From NCBI RefSeq assembly GCF_047948215.1, contig NC_134458.1:146638536-146702535 (forward strand): a DNA stretch of 64,000 nt. The letters run 5' to 3'. How positions within the stretch are numbered: the first letter of the stretch is position 1; every line of letters begins with the position of its first letter. The position numbers and the translations under genes were made by a program. The DNA is from Lycorma delicatula (lineage: Eukaryota; Arthropoda; Insecta; Hemiptera; Fulgoridae). The notes under the pieces were generated by a model. The model did no database searches. It had not been told where the DNA came from and worked only from the letters and a program-made list of their open reading frames with translations. Shown here in pieces: positions 23,046 to 34,609 of the stretch.

Positions 23046-25333
23046 AAATATAAATTTTCTTTTTTTGCTCGTTAGTATTTTCATTTTATTATTAAAGAAA
23101 AAAATTGTATTTTTCTTCCTCATTTAAAGTGCAAAAGTTTAAAGTAACTTTTGCACCTTTATTGTATTTCGGACCCCAAATGAGAAGCAGTTTTTTGATT
23201 ACTTTTAAAAAAATTTACTTTATTTTTTCAACATTTTTAAACAACTCTCTTTTAAATTATTAATTTTTAAGAATAAACCTCAAACCCTTAATGTTTGAAG
23301 TCAAATTGCAAAAGGCTGAACTGAAAAATCTGCGCAAGGTATTGTTCGACTTGAGCGGCGTAACCAGGAAAGTCGTACAATATTTTCCTAGCTTTTTTTT
23401 GTTTATATGATTAATTCATTTGTGCTTAGTAATACGGTGTGGACATTTTTTGTAGTGCATATAGTATGCTAAACACGGTCATTAATCGAACTTTGGACCT
23501 TCTAGATGTAAGGCTAAGAGGTTACCATACAGCCACCGAAGTAAAGAATCGTCTTCTGTCGAATACATCGTTTGCCAAAAAAATTTATTGTGTATTAGGA
23601 ATTTTGGCATCCTATATATTTCTCCAGTAATCTTGGTTTAGAATATTTGACTCGAACTGCGACTTTTCCGAGAGTAGATCATCCTTTTTTATTATTTCCC
23701 ACCATTCCTTTATCGTTGATTCTTTTTTCCTGTTTTCGATTTCCCGCATTTAATTTAGTAAGTATAACGTATCCTGGTGGGGGGGGGGGGTACAAATAGA
23801 AGAATATTTTCTGTATAGTTGCTCTCTATAAATTGTATTAGTTCAATTTAAGCTGGAGCGTCGTTATAAAGTTTTTCTCTGAGAATATGATTTGAAACCG
23901 CGTCTACATTACTCGTAGTTGCCGTCAGCGGAATACTAAATTTGAATAAAAATGTGTAGGTATTAAAATTTATACATAGCTTTCCCTCTGTTTAAGTATA
24001 AATTATTTGTACGAACATTTTTTCATTATGACGCGTTTCTATCGATAATAAGACGATCAACAATTATTTTCAAATCTGTTTTTTGTTTACCATTCTTGTA
24101 AGTATGATTTATTTCATAATCTGATTAATTCATATTGTTTTATTAATTGTTTTTGATTTCACTTATTTGGCCTTTTTATTCCAGAGATTATTTTTATATA
24201 TTTTTCCATTTTTTTATCTTGTTTTTAATGAATTCATAATCAAAATCATTGCGTTATTGTTTACAACTGATTTCAGGGTTGTAATTATTGTATAACGTAA
24301 TTTTATCAAGGATTTCAACATTATTTTTGCACTGGTTTTCGTTGCTTCTTTCCTCATTGACTATATTTTATTATTTTTTTACTGACTTAAAAAAAAGAGG
24401 TTTTCAATCGACTAAATTTCTTTTTGTTGCTATTGTTATTAATAGAGGAATTTCCTTGTTGATTCCATTGTAAATTTCTGTCATATAAAATAAATGAATA
24501 ATTAAGCGAGATAAAATAAATATTTGAAGATTTTTCTAGGAGATGTGATAATATTTCATATTTGTTTAATGCCGTCATTTCTTTACTGTTAGATTATAGT
24601 ATAATAATTTATAGCCAGATTTCATCAGGCATTCATATGAAATTTCAATAAAATTGGATGGAAAGTTATCCAAATTAACTTGCACCAAATGTAAAAAGTA
24701 AACTTGATTTAAATTTTTTTTTAAATTGCAATTTACTGCCAAAATACTACAAAGTTAAATTTAATTACAATCATAAAAGAAAGAAGAATTTTAATGTTAA
24801 ATAAAAAAGTAAGTTATAGTTATTGGCGCATGAGGAAAAGGAGAAACCCATTTACATTGATGTAGTTGAATTCGTAGCTATTTTATTTTAAATTTTACAA
24901 AATTTTAACCATAAATACATCTTGTGAAATAAAAATGATTGAAACAAGTAAATTAAGAACAGAAATTAAAACAATAAGAAAAGCTTAAATGTTTATCAAA
25001 ACGAAAAATTAGTAAGAATAATACAATAACAATGAAAAATTTACTATATAATAATCTTTAATAAATTAAATAAAAGTAAATTTTAATTCTCATTATTACT
25101 TTTATCCCTATGAAAATGCCGCTTACTCATTCATGAAATTTGATCCCCATTCAGAATTAAAAGTTAAGGTAAGGACATCTAATTAATGCAATACGGAGTT
25201 GTTTAAGAACAAATATATTTATTAAAAAAAATTGTGTATCGTTATTTAAAAAAATATTTCAGATAAAAACCAAGCCACACAAAAACACACATACACACAC
25301 ACATATCGGGTGTACACAAAAGTAGGTGTAAGG
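23046..25333. other. AT-rich noncoding DNA
   Basis: A 12-base G run sits at 23779-23790. The short open frame at 23439-23630 (containing LDLLDVRLRGYHT) shows no recognisable family. Nothing else is supported. Confidence 0.45.
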
Positions 25334-26484
25334 TAATTTACAACCGCAGTATTATAATTTCAGTACATATTTACGTCAACCGAATATCCACTCGTAATTA
25401 CATTATGAAAAAAATATACTTTCAAATTGAATTGAACAATAAAAAAAATCACAATTTTACAGTAGTAAATAACAGAATAAGCTCCTCCTAATACGTTTGC
25501 TTCAGCACAAAAAAAAACTGCCTGTAAAATTGCCGTCGGGATATTAATATTACGTATTAATACGTCCCTTACGTATTGTAAGAGTCCAATGTGATTTTCT
25601 GACTCCCAGATAAGGACATATTTTATATGTATTAACTTTTCCACTAAGATTTAATGTTGACTCAATAAATAAATAAGATACAATCAAGGAAGTCGTCATC
25701 TTCCAATGTGCAACATTTCCGATTGCGAAGTCGGCACGGCCAGCCTAGTCAGTAAGCAGGCTTTAAAACCTACTTATACAACGGATATATAATTTCAGTT
25801 ATATCCAAAATATTTCAGGTTAATTATAATTTAGTTTAATTTATATTCTAAAGATAAGTTTTTTTTTGTTAAAGAAAAAAGAGAAAATTTTAGAAAAAAA
25901 TAAATTTACTCATCATTTTAGGCTACCAGGATAAGATTCAACGTCCACACCAGATGATCGCGCGCCTATGTATAAAACTGATAACACTGAAGTGTCGTCA
26001 TTCTTAAATGTAATGTTATGAAAAATCGTTACACATACGTCATTCCGCTTAACAGTTAGGAACTTTTGTGCAAAGTTTCATAAAATGTGGGAAACATATA
26101 ACTTCATCACTAATGCAGAAATCGACAAAATTCCAAAAGTTCGAATTAAAAGATGATTTTGCTTCGTTTAATCAACGTAATAAGTTTCTTTGCGTTTTTG
26201 TTTGTCTAACTATAATTTAAATAAATATACAAAACAGTAAATTTAAAATAAGTATTGATATAACTGATTTTAAAAATTAGTCCTAAATAAAGAGTTGTTT
26301 ATTTGTTTTTAATGCCTTCTCGAACTTAAAATATCGATGCAATGAACTACTGTAAAAGTTTGATTTTTTTTTTACTGTGAAATTAAGTTTGAAAGTACTT
26401 TTTTTTCATAATGTAGTTACGAGTGGTTATTCGGTTGACGTAAATACGTACTGAAATTTTAATATTGCGGTTGTAAATTACCTT
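25334..26484. mobile_element. Candidate non-autonomous DNA element with ~145 bp inverted repeats
   Basis: The left terminal stretch (25334-25476) and right terminal stretch (26346-26484) are inverted copies beginning AAGGTAATTTACAACCGCA, continuing through TTTACGTCAACCGAATA-CCACTCGTAA and ATTATGAAAAAAA. Similarity fades at the inner boundary after TTTTACAGTAGT. The roughly 870 bp interior has no transposase and no long frame. The length of the inverted repeats fits a long-TIR DNA transposon derivative. The flanks GGTGT (left) and GGTGT (right) may be part of a duplication, but this is not certain. Confidence 0.8.
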
Positions 26485-26489
26485 TGTGG

Positions 26490-28640
26490 TGTTAATGTAC
26501 TAAACTGTAATTATAATAATACACAAAGATAACGTTCAGTTATTTATTTATTGATGTACTGTCTAAAGGCTAAAGTGTCGTTAACTATTTAAAAACAGTT
26601 TCTATTATTCCATGGATTTATTTAACTTCTTTATGACGTCAAATCGCTTAGTTATTAAATATAAACGATTACTGTTATTTCTAGTTTTTTTTTAATCTTT
26701 TTTCTTCTATTTACATTTGAAAGTTCATACTTTATCTTATTCTGAATTTTTTTTAAATCTATATTTATTTTTGCTTGTTTGTACTTGAATGTAACGTAAT
26801 TTGAAATAACGATTTAGTAAATATATATAAGATTATTTTTATCCACTTCAAATTCGTTTGTAAGCTGTGTCTTCTATTTTAAATACTTTGTAATTATTGT
26901 TATTGAATTGATTTTATGGCGTGATAAGAAATGATTTAAAATAAATTGTGAAAAAAGAAGTATACTGCGTGTAGTTTTGATATACGATATATATATTATG
27001 GGTGGGTACCGTTAAAGGTTATTCAACACCTTGACCTATTTTAATATTCTTCGATCTAGAATAGGTGTTCGATAATTTAATAGTTATTATTAGAAAACAC
27101 ACACACACACAAATAAATAGAACTAAAATATTCGAAGATAAATTGCAAGCATAAAACTTTCCGGAAAATTATGAGAGGTATGGATTTTAGATGAAATAAG
27201 ATTGAAAATAATAGGAAATTGACTGTAAAAGTTTTCATCCATGATTGATTTCACAAAACGGGAGTGATATGAGATATATTGAAACTGAACGTTTGGATAG
27301 CGCTAACTAGAATTGTACACCTGCCTTAATATAGTAATAAAACGCACGCAGTTTGACAATCAGCCTGGGAGCGACCGGCCGTAAATAGAATAATGATCCT
27401 ATTTACATATTCCGGGGAAAAAGAGACAAACCTTTTTTGATAAAGTTTTTGCAGGGAATTCCAAAATCTGAATCGCTGATCTTCTATCGTATCTAGCGTA
27501 AAGTAAGTTCGAAAGTGGGGAAACAGGGTATTATTAATTTCTTTCCTCGCTATAAAATAATATAATTTTTACGTATTGGCATTGTATACTGAGAGAAATA
27601 GCATCGAACAATTTCCGAAAAAAATGTAGTACATATTGTTATCGTTTTTATTATATTGTTATAACATGATATTAACATAACATGATTTTAACATGATGAA
27701 CGTGTTATTAACATCACAATAACATGATAACATTGTTATCTTTTTAACAAAAATTCTAAGTGGATGTTAAAATAATTAAACCTGTTGCTACTATTAATAA
27801 TTCATGCAAACTAACTGTTTTCTTTTTTGAACCTTTTACACGAGATGATTATAAGCGTAACTTAAATCACTAACATTTCTGAAACAATAGCTTGTTTATA
27901 AAAGAAACCGACTTCCTATTCATTCTTATTTGTTTTAACTGACGTATCACTTGCCGTTGTGAAATTTAAACGTTTTTTTTGTTTCATTTATGGTATTTTA
28001 AAATTTTTTATTTCTAAAAAAGAAAAATTTAAGCAAAAATAATTTTAAGTAAGGGAATTCTTTACGATATATAATGTGCTTAAAATATAATAAAATAAGT
28101 CTTTGTAGTAAATATCAATTAAATACGTCGATCGTTGTTTCATTGCTTGACTTAATTATAAACAGCGAGTTTCGATTTGAGAAATAATTATTTAAAGTGA
28201 CATTTTTTTTTTATTCTTATACTGGTTGAATTAAATCTTCATTCATCAGTTTTAACATTTTTTGTTTTGTTAAATAATAAAACTTCAAAAAAATATTTTG
28301 TGCTGATTTTTTAATAATCATCATACTTCTTTGTGTTGCCCTTTGGAATTCTATTTATTATTAAAATGAATGTTTTAAGAACCGAGAAAAAATAAAGTTT
28401 TGTTAAGTTGAATGTACACCCTCCACCGATATCAAACGAGTAAAAGTTATACATCCCATTCATTACCTTGTGGTAACCAATGTTTTTTGTTTTTTTAATT
28501 TTTTAACATAATTTGTGCATTTTTGGACCAATGATTTTATGATTATCAAATTTTTCAAGTAAAATGTATTTTAGAATATACAGGTTAGGTAGCAAGGCCT
28601 GCAAGGTAGGAAATTAAGATCCTACTGATTAATTAAACCG
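26490..28640. other. AT-rich noncoding DNA
   Basis: Contains short imperfect 'aacatgat' reiterations around 27664-27745 and a (CA)n tract near 27097-27110. No gene is recognised. Confidence 0.45.
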
Positions 28641-28812
28641 GAGCCCCTTGTCAATGGGCGCTTGCCGAGACGTGGCCACCAGGAAAGATGTAAACGTGGT
28701 TTTGGTGTTCGATTTCTATGTCTCTGTAATCGAGGGTGGCGGTTGGTTTAAAGACGCGCGGAAGAAGGCTACCTCCCATATAGTTAAGACCCACTTTAAC
28801 TACGTTAACGTT

Positions 28813-28840
28813 AGCAACGGTATACTTGTATACCGTTGCT
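28813..28840. repeat. Short perfect hairpin
   Basis: Arms AGCAACGGTATAC and its exact reverse complement, with a 2-base spacer. It lies inside the decayed endonuclease region, so it may be a template-switch product. Confidence 0.9.
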
Positions 28841-28859
28841 ACGTAGCGGTGGTGGTGAG

Positions 28860-29230
28860 GCCTTTGTTTCGGTTGCTGTAGGGCAGTTGGTCTTCAGCTG
28901 CTACTGCTCGCCCAACGACTGTACCGCTAACTTCGGGACCGTATGGTCGTAGTCGATGGTGATTTTAACACGAATTCCAGGGCTTGGAGTGGTTTAGTTG
29001 ACAGCCAAGGAGCTTCGTGTTGAATGACCTGATGAGCGCGGCAGGGTTGGTTTGTCTGAACGACGACCGTCTTCCTACTTTAGAGGAACGATGGTCGTTC
29101 GTTGACTGATCTGAATCTCGTCACTGCGATCATGCTTGGAGGATCAGCTTTTGGAAGGTCTCGGATGAGATCTCGCTAAGCGATCATCGCATCATCTTGA
29201 TCGAGTTGAACGCTGCGTTCTCGGCGGGCA
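28860..29230 (+). pseudogene. APE-type endonuclease domain remnant
   Basis: Translation across frames gives VVVDGDFNTNSRAW, matching the GDFN motif of this endonuclease fold. It is followed by LNDLMSAAGLVCLNDDRLPT and then WKVSDEISLSDHRIILIEL, in which SDHR holds the catalytic histidine. The domain would nick target DNA for target-primed reverse transcription. Stops and frame changes disrupt it throughout. Confidence 0.75.
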
Positions 29231-29369
29231 GCAGCGGCAATCAGGGTGGCGGTATCCTTAGATGGTTGCATTAGATTCCGGAAATTAATCGCGGCCAGGT
29301 TAGACGAAAAGGATGATATGAAATCGGATGTCCTTGCAGAAGTGGTCTTGAATTTCTGTAAGACCTCAT

Positions 29370-30500
29370 GAGTTTTCGTCAGGAGACCCGGCCAAAGCGG
29401 CTCTACTGGTGGTCGGCTAAACTTGCCGAACTAAGGAATGTTACTGGTCAGCACGACAGTGGTACCAGAGACTAAACCGTAGGACGGATCTGGTTCGAAG
29501 AGAACTAACGAGAATTTCTTTCTTCGAGTTTAGGAGGAGTTATAAGTTGACCATCATGAAGTCTAAGGGAAACTGTTGGAGGCAGCTGTGCAGGGAGATC
29601 GACGGAGACGTTTGGGATCGTCCCAAAGTAATTCGGGCGAAGGCTGCTGGTCCTTACTGATGGTCAGTTGCAATGTTGTGTAAAGTTGCGTCCCAGAAGG
29701 TGGTGACACTAGAAGGGAGATAATCGTTGACGATATTCCTTGGTTCTCCATGGATGAGCTGCTTGACGCTACCCGGAAGAAGAAGAAGACTGGGAAAAAT
29801 CCTGAGCCTGACGGTGTTCTGATTAGGTGGTCAGGATTATGGTTGAAGCGACCGCATTCAACTACTTCCTAATAAACGAACACATACCGGAGGATTAAAT
29901 CCAAGGCATTTTGACGATTGACGCCGTCAATCAGGGTAAGAGATACGGCTGGCAGTGCGTTTGCTGGTTTGAGACATAAAAGAACTTCCCGGCGCTCATC
30001 TTCTTTGACGTCTGGAACGCCTTCAACAGTTTGTTATGATCGTTGCTTCGAGTCACTTGCAGATAAGTGGGTTGACGCCTATCTCAGACGCCTATCACTG
30101 CAGTAGGACTATCATCGCATCTAGCGTTAATGGCAGGGCCACGTTTACGTTCGATCGGGGTGTGTCGCAGGGATCCGTACTTTCACCCTTTTGTGGAATG
30201 TTGTCTACGATGGGGTCCTGAGGTTAACGTTCCCTGAGAGTGTTGTCCCAGTCGCATTCGCGGATTATTTGGTTCTGGTCATAGTGGGTAGGATCGAGTA
30301 GAATGTGATGAACAGGGCCAACGAAGCCATCGAGTTAGTGAGAGGCTGGCTACTCGATAAAGGACTGGAATTGGCCTCGGAGAAGACTAAGGTGTTAATT
30401 GTGGCCGGAAGGCGGAGATTAAGGCACATCGCCATCCGAGTAAAAGATGTCTGTGTTTGCCAGTACTTCAGTGAAGAACCGTGAATTATGGCTGGAAGAG
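29370..30500 (+). pseudogene. Reverse transcriptase domain remnant, FADD motif mutated
   Basis: Recognisable in order: RPKRLYWWSAKLAELR (pre-palm region typical of the R1 group), GKNPEPDGV near 29800, WVDAYLRRLSL, then GVSQGSVLSPF (polymerase block 4) around 30157-30192. The catalytic block reads FADYLVLV near 30259-30282, with tyrosine replacing the second aspartate of FADD. ELASEKTKVLIVAGRRRLRHI (GLEL--KT block) follows. Multiple frameshifts and stops, plus the catalytic substitution, rule out activity. Confidence 0.85.
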
Positions 30501-30852
30501 ACATTATGGCATACCTGTATGAGACAAAAGATTGAAACCCCGGTTAAAGCAGAGAGGGCGGTGGCTGCGCTGAGCAAGCTTCTCAATGACTTAAACGGAC
30601 CATGATCCTCCAAACAACGCATGTATTTGTGTCGTGAACTTGTTTTTGCTATGTGGGACACCGGGCACCTGCCTGGTTATGAGCCCTGAATGTACAGCGT
30701 AACAGACTAACTCTTCAGCGGATTTAGTGAAGGATATCTCTGCGCGCCTGCTCGACCTACAGAACTGTACCCTCTGAGACGGCTTTCGTTATCGCCAGTA
30801 CGCCGCCGATAGACTTGCTGGCACGGTTCAGGGATGACTGTTATCAGTTTGA

Positions 30853-30864
30853 GGGGGGGGGGGG
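30853..30864. repeat. Poly-G run (12)
   Basis: Uninterrupted G tract inside the retrotransposon corpse. Confidence 0.95.
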
Positions 30865-30960
30865 TGATAGAGTAGACACTCTAAAAAGTGTTTTTTAAGA
30901 AGACTCTTACAGTGTTCTAGACAAGTAGCAGTCCAGATGAGATGAATCTAACAAGGGAAA

Positions 30961-31230
30961 ATGGACAAACGTGTCACGCTGTGGGTTAGTAGAGGATTTG
31001 GAGGGAAAACTAATTCTTTGCAGTTCCGGTCGAGTCATGGCTGCATCAGGTCGTATCTGTATACTGTGGAGCGCATCGAAGATGACTTATGCCCGTATTG
31101 TGGCGTCCTTGATGATGTTGAGCGCCTGATTTTTGTGTACAATATTTGGACGAATCCAAGGGTGCTGTGTGTGGCGGTAACAGGCCCGCTAGACACGAAC
31201 AATATAATCGATCTGCGTGCTCGCTAGCGT
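30961..31230 (+). pseudogene. R1-like polyprotein C-terminus with zinc knuckle
   Basis: An 88-residue open stretch. It holds LQFRSSHGCIRSYLYTVERIEDDLCPYCGVLDDVERLIFVYNIW (given as known family pattern: C-P-C at residues near 48-51). Functional relatives have histidine where this has R, and cysteine where it has Y, in the second half of the knuckle, so the zinc site is broken. The stop at 31225-31227 is probably close to the original terminus. Confidence 0.75.
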
Positions 31231-31556
31231 CGAAAGCAGGAATGCGGTCTCCGAGATAGTCAGGAGTATCATTACGGAGAAGGGGGCTGGATATAAAGGA
31301 TGGAGGTCGACCTATGGATTTATTTTGGTTTTTTTTTGTCATAGGAAGAGGAAAGAGCTCTACCAGCGACCGTCTGCCGCACAAGCCGCTAGTGTCGGAC
31401 TCTCACTGACCAAAAAACCTCCCACCTTATACAGCAACCCGGATACCCGCCTTCCGGCATTACTGACTGACTGCTGTATCCTTGCGAGCTTCCACACAGG
31501 GCGGTGTCGGGAGTCCCACGTAGGCTGGGGGCATCCATCTGCGTCACTTAGATTAG

Positions 31557-31861
31557 ATAAGGCCACCCACCGGGTTGGTCTAGTGGTGAACGCGTCTTCC
31601 CAAATCAACTGATTTGGAAGACGAGAGTTCCAGCGTTCAAGTCCTAGTAAAGTCAGTTATTTTTACACGGATTTGAATACTAGATCGTGGATACCGGTGT
31701 TCTTTGGCGGTTGGGTTTCAATTAACCACACATCTCAGGAATGGTCGAACTGATACTGTACAAGACTTTCATTTACACTCATACATACCATCCTCATTCA
31801 TCCTCTGAAGTATTTTCTGAACGGTAGTTATCGAAGGCTAAAACAGGAAAAAGATAGAAGA
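31557..31861 (+). repeat. SINE B, full copy with target-site duplication
   Basis: A tRNA-like head carries an A box (TGGTCTAGTGG, near 31576) and a B box (GTTCAAGTCC). The body includes GGATACCGGTGTTCTTTGG and GGAATGGTCGAACTGA, and the end is A/G-rich (AGGAAAAAGATAGAA). TTAGATTAG occurs at both borders (31548-31556 and 31862-31870), a likely 9-bp duplication. The same repeat occurs at 56542-56821. It sits within the 3' region of the R1-like element, so it inserted later. Confidence 0.88.
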
Positions 31862-32108
31862 TTAGATTAGGCCAAGTTAGATCAGGCTGAGTTAGAACGC
31901 TGTGATGTACGTGTTCCGTCGGTATCCGTGGACTCTGCTGTTTCTTGCCCCCCCCCCCTTTCCGATAGGCGATTCTTCGATTTCCACCAGAGACTGTGTT
32001 CTGCTTACGGCGGGTCCGGTCTTCGCGTGTTGTTGAGAGTCCGACACTACTATCTGAGGAGGCGGTTGGTGTGTTAGAAATCTTCCCTCGTCCAACGTAA
32101 AATAAAAA

Positions 32109-34305
32109 TGTATTTTAGTCGGTAATGGTTAATGTTTAAAAAATAATTATATTACTATAATTGTAATGTTGAAGTAGTTAAGTTCGCTGTGGAATGCATA
32201 TATAATTTTAAAAAAAACTTACTAATGAAAAGTCTAGTTAGACCTTCCTGAACGAACATTCTTATTATTATTAATATTTCATAATTATTATTTTCTTAAT
32301 TATTCATGTCTAATAAAGTTATTTATCTCTATCATCTACTTATTCTACATATGCTAAGTTAATATAATTCATTTATCTCGTGTTTAGGCAGTTTTATTGC
32401 ATACTTTATTATTTTTCAATTATTAAAAAGTTAGTTTTTCCTTCATTTTGAGATCTCACCGTGATTTACAAAATTGATATTTCTGTATTTTATGCGTTTT
32501 ATTAAATCGTACATTAGTTCCTTTGAACAACCTTTATAGCTTACACCGTTATTGCGTAACGATTATTATTACCAAATATAAACTTTGGCGGCCATTTTGA
32601 GGTGAACGTGACGACTGATTGCGGCGACCGTTCCGATATTTTTGTAATCTAACGATGCTCAATCTGAATCCAAAATCAGAATCCTAGACAAAAAGTATTC
32701 ACAATTGTATGAGTACAAATGGAATTTAATAACGAATTGTTAATTGATTGAAAAGCCTGATTAACGCGTGCCTCAAATGAAGTGATATTCGTAAATAAAA
32801 ATAATAAAAAACTTATATATTTCGGCCACTAAGGTGGTTGTGCAGTAATTTTTGCAATAAAATAATTGTCCAAAGTATCTTATAAAGCAACAGGTCATAA
32901 TAGCTAATATGTCGTTTATGTTATTTCGTTATCGTTAAATTTCCTGTATGCAGCAGTTGTTTAATGTACGTCTGTACTTAAGTACAGTTTTTTATTTCAT
33001 CGTAATATTTGTTATTTTTAATAAGAATACAGTTCTTATTCTCTTACATGCTTGTATACATATAATAGCCATATTACACATATTTCTCTCTATAAGGCGT
33101 ACATTATGTTCCTTTTCTGATTACCTATTAATAATCTGATGCACTTGTAAAACTCAAATAGTACTAATAAAAATTTATTCCTCTGAGAGTAATGATGTTC
33201 ATTATACAGCAGTTAGTCCCTACTATGAACAGAAAAGACGTGTCAATATTCTACTTGAAACAATTTGTATAGTTGGCATTTTTTTTACGTCAGCGCTAAG
33301 CAATAATAAATTAACATAAATTACAAATAACAAAGTGATTTAAATTTATTAATTTCTGTTCGTACTTTATATTCTTTTAAGTTAACATTTCTTGCTTTTA
33401 CTCTTTTATTAGTTTAAATAATATATTTAATTATTATACTTAAATAATATTAATTTATTTTTTGTTTATGTATTATTAAAAGGTATGAAGTTTAATTCGT
33501 ACTGTATTATTATTTTTGTGGTTTTACGAGTACTTTATCTATCAAGGAAACCAGTGGTTTTATAAATGGGTTACTTATTATAATGAGCGGATATAACTAA
33601 TTTTTATTATCAAAAGACTTGACCTTGCAAATATTATTGTTTACTAGAATTTAAATTGCAGTAATTGTTGTTATATGTAACATAATGTCGTTTATTCTAA
33701 GACAGTATATTTTGTTTTCCACTTCTATACGATGAACCTTTTCCTGTATTTATTGACAGATGACGAGGATGCATCGTCTGAAAACACACGATGAATTCTA
33801 ACAAAAAAAATGTGTCATTTCGTGTTTTTTTTACATGTACCCGTGAAAGAGGTTTGATATTGCTTGCGTCAGTGTTATATGTTTCAACCATTTTCAATTT
33901 TTACTTGATTATACAAGCATAATTATTTTAATTAATTGTTTTTTTTTTTACGTTCGAATATGATAGATATATGTGAATGATACTACGGAAACGAATATTT
34001 TATTTGAATATTCGGGTGATGCTCACGAGTCTTCGTAGAAGCAAATATAATTGAATATTTGTACATTTATTGAGTGAATTAGCAACAAATTCAATTGTAT
34101 GAAAAAAACGGATTACAGAAAAATGTCAGTAATTTCTTTAATTAAAATGAAAAATGTGGAAGCGTTTCCAGGATGATAGTCCTCCCAGGAAAAGCGAGGT
34201 GGATACCCATTCCGTGTTTCTATATATATATTTTTTTCCTGTTTTCCTAAAGTTGCAATCTGCTCAACAAGTGAACAATAAGCAACCCGTTCACGGCCCA
34301 ATGAG
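32109..34305. other. AT-rich noncoding DNA
   Basis: No gene is supported. The phrase 'ggcggccatttt' near 32590 also occurs in other repeats in this window. Confidence 0.45.
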
Positions 34306-34309
34306 ATGA

Positions 34310-34534
34310 GGAGGATATGTATGACATATAAAAGTGTAGTCTTGTACAGACCCAGGCCGATCATTGCTGAGGCGTATGGTTAATTGAACCCCAACCACCA
34401 AAGTACACCGGTATTCATATCACTAAAAAAAGTAACTAGCTTTTACTAGAATTCAAACCTTCAATTTCGAAAATCAGTTGTTACACCACTACTAATTTGC
34501 AACGACGTGTTAACCACTATTTCGAAGTACACCG
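34310..34534 (-). repeat. SINE B subfamily copy, diverged
   Basis: On the minus strand: TAGTGGTTAACACGTCGTTG at the A-box side, GGTTTGAATTC as a decayed B box, then ATACCGGTGTACTTTGGTGG and CAATTAACCATACGCCTCAG, GTCTGTACAAGACTACACTT. These follow the SINE B order but with a distinct head-to-body link, so it is either a subfamily or an old copy. Confidence 0.7.
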
Positions 34535-34591
34535 GTAATGTTTTATTTATTTATTTTTATTTTTTTGTAGGTTTTAAACGTTTTTTTTTTT

Positions 34592-34603
34592 GGGGGGGGG
34601 GGG
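34592..34603. repeat. Poly-G run (12)
   Basis: Uninterrupted G tract directly after a T tract. Confidence 0.95.
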
Positions 34604-34609
34604 TTATTG

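Larger units (their letters stand above)
28641..32108 (+). mobile_element. R1-like non-LTR retrotransposon, degenerate, with SINE inside
   Basis: A region of clearly higher GC than its surroundings. Parts of an endonuclease, reverse transcriptase and C-terminal zinc knuckle are recognisable in order on the plus strand, followed by an untranslated region. That region is interrupted by SINE B at 31557-31861 and resumes to an A-rich end at about 32097-32108. The 5' end is truncated or too decayed to place. No target-site duplication of the retrotransposon itself was found. Confidence 0.8.

Noticed and set aside
7659..26484. A CRISPR array or bacterial-type repeat system among the inverted repeats
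   Set aside because: Repeats are long inverted pairs, not short regularly spaced direct repeats, and the context is eukaryotic mobile DNA.
31217..31612. 131-codon plus-strand frame
   Set aside because: It runs from the end of the R1-like coding region through its untranslated region into SINE B, so it is a chance frame across two elements.
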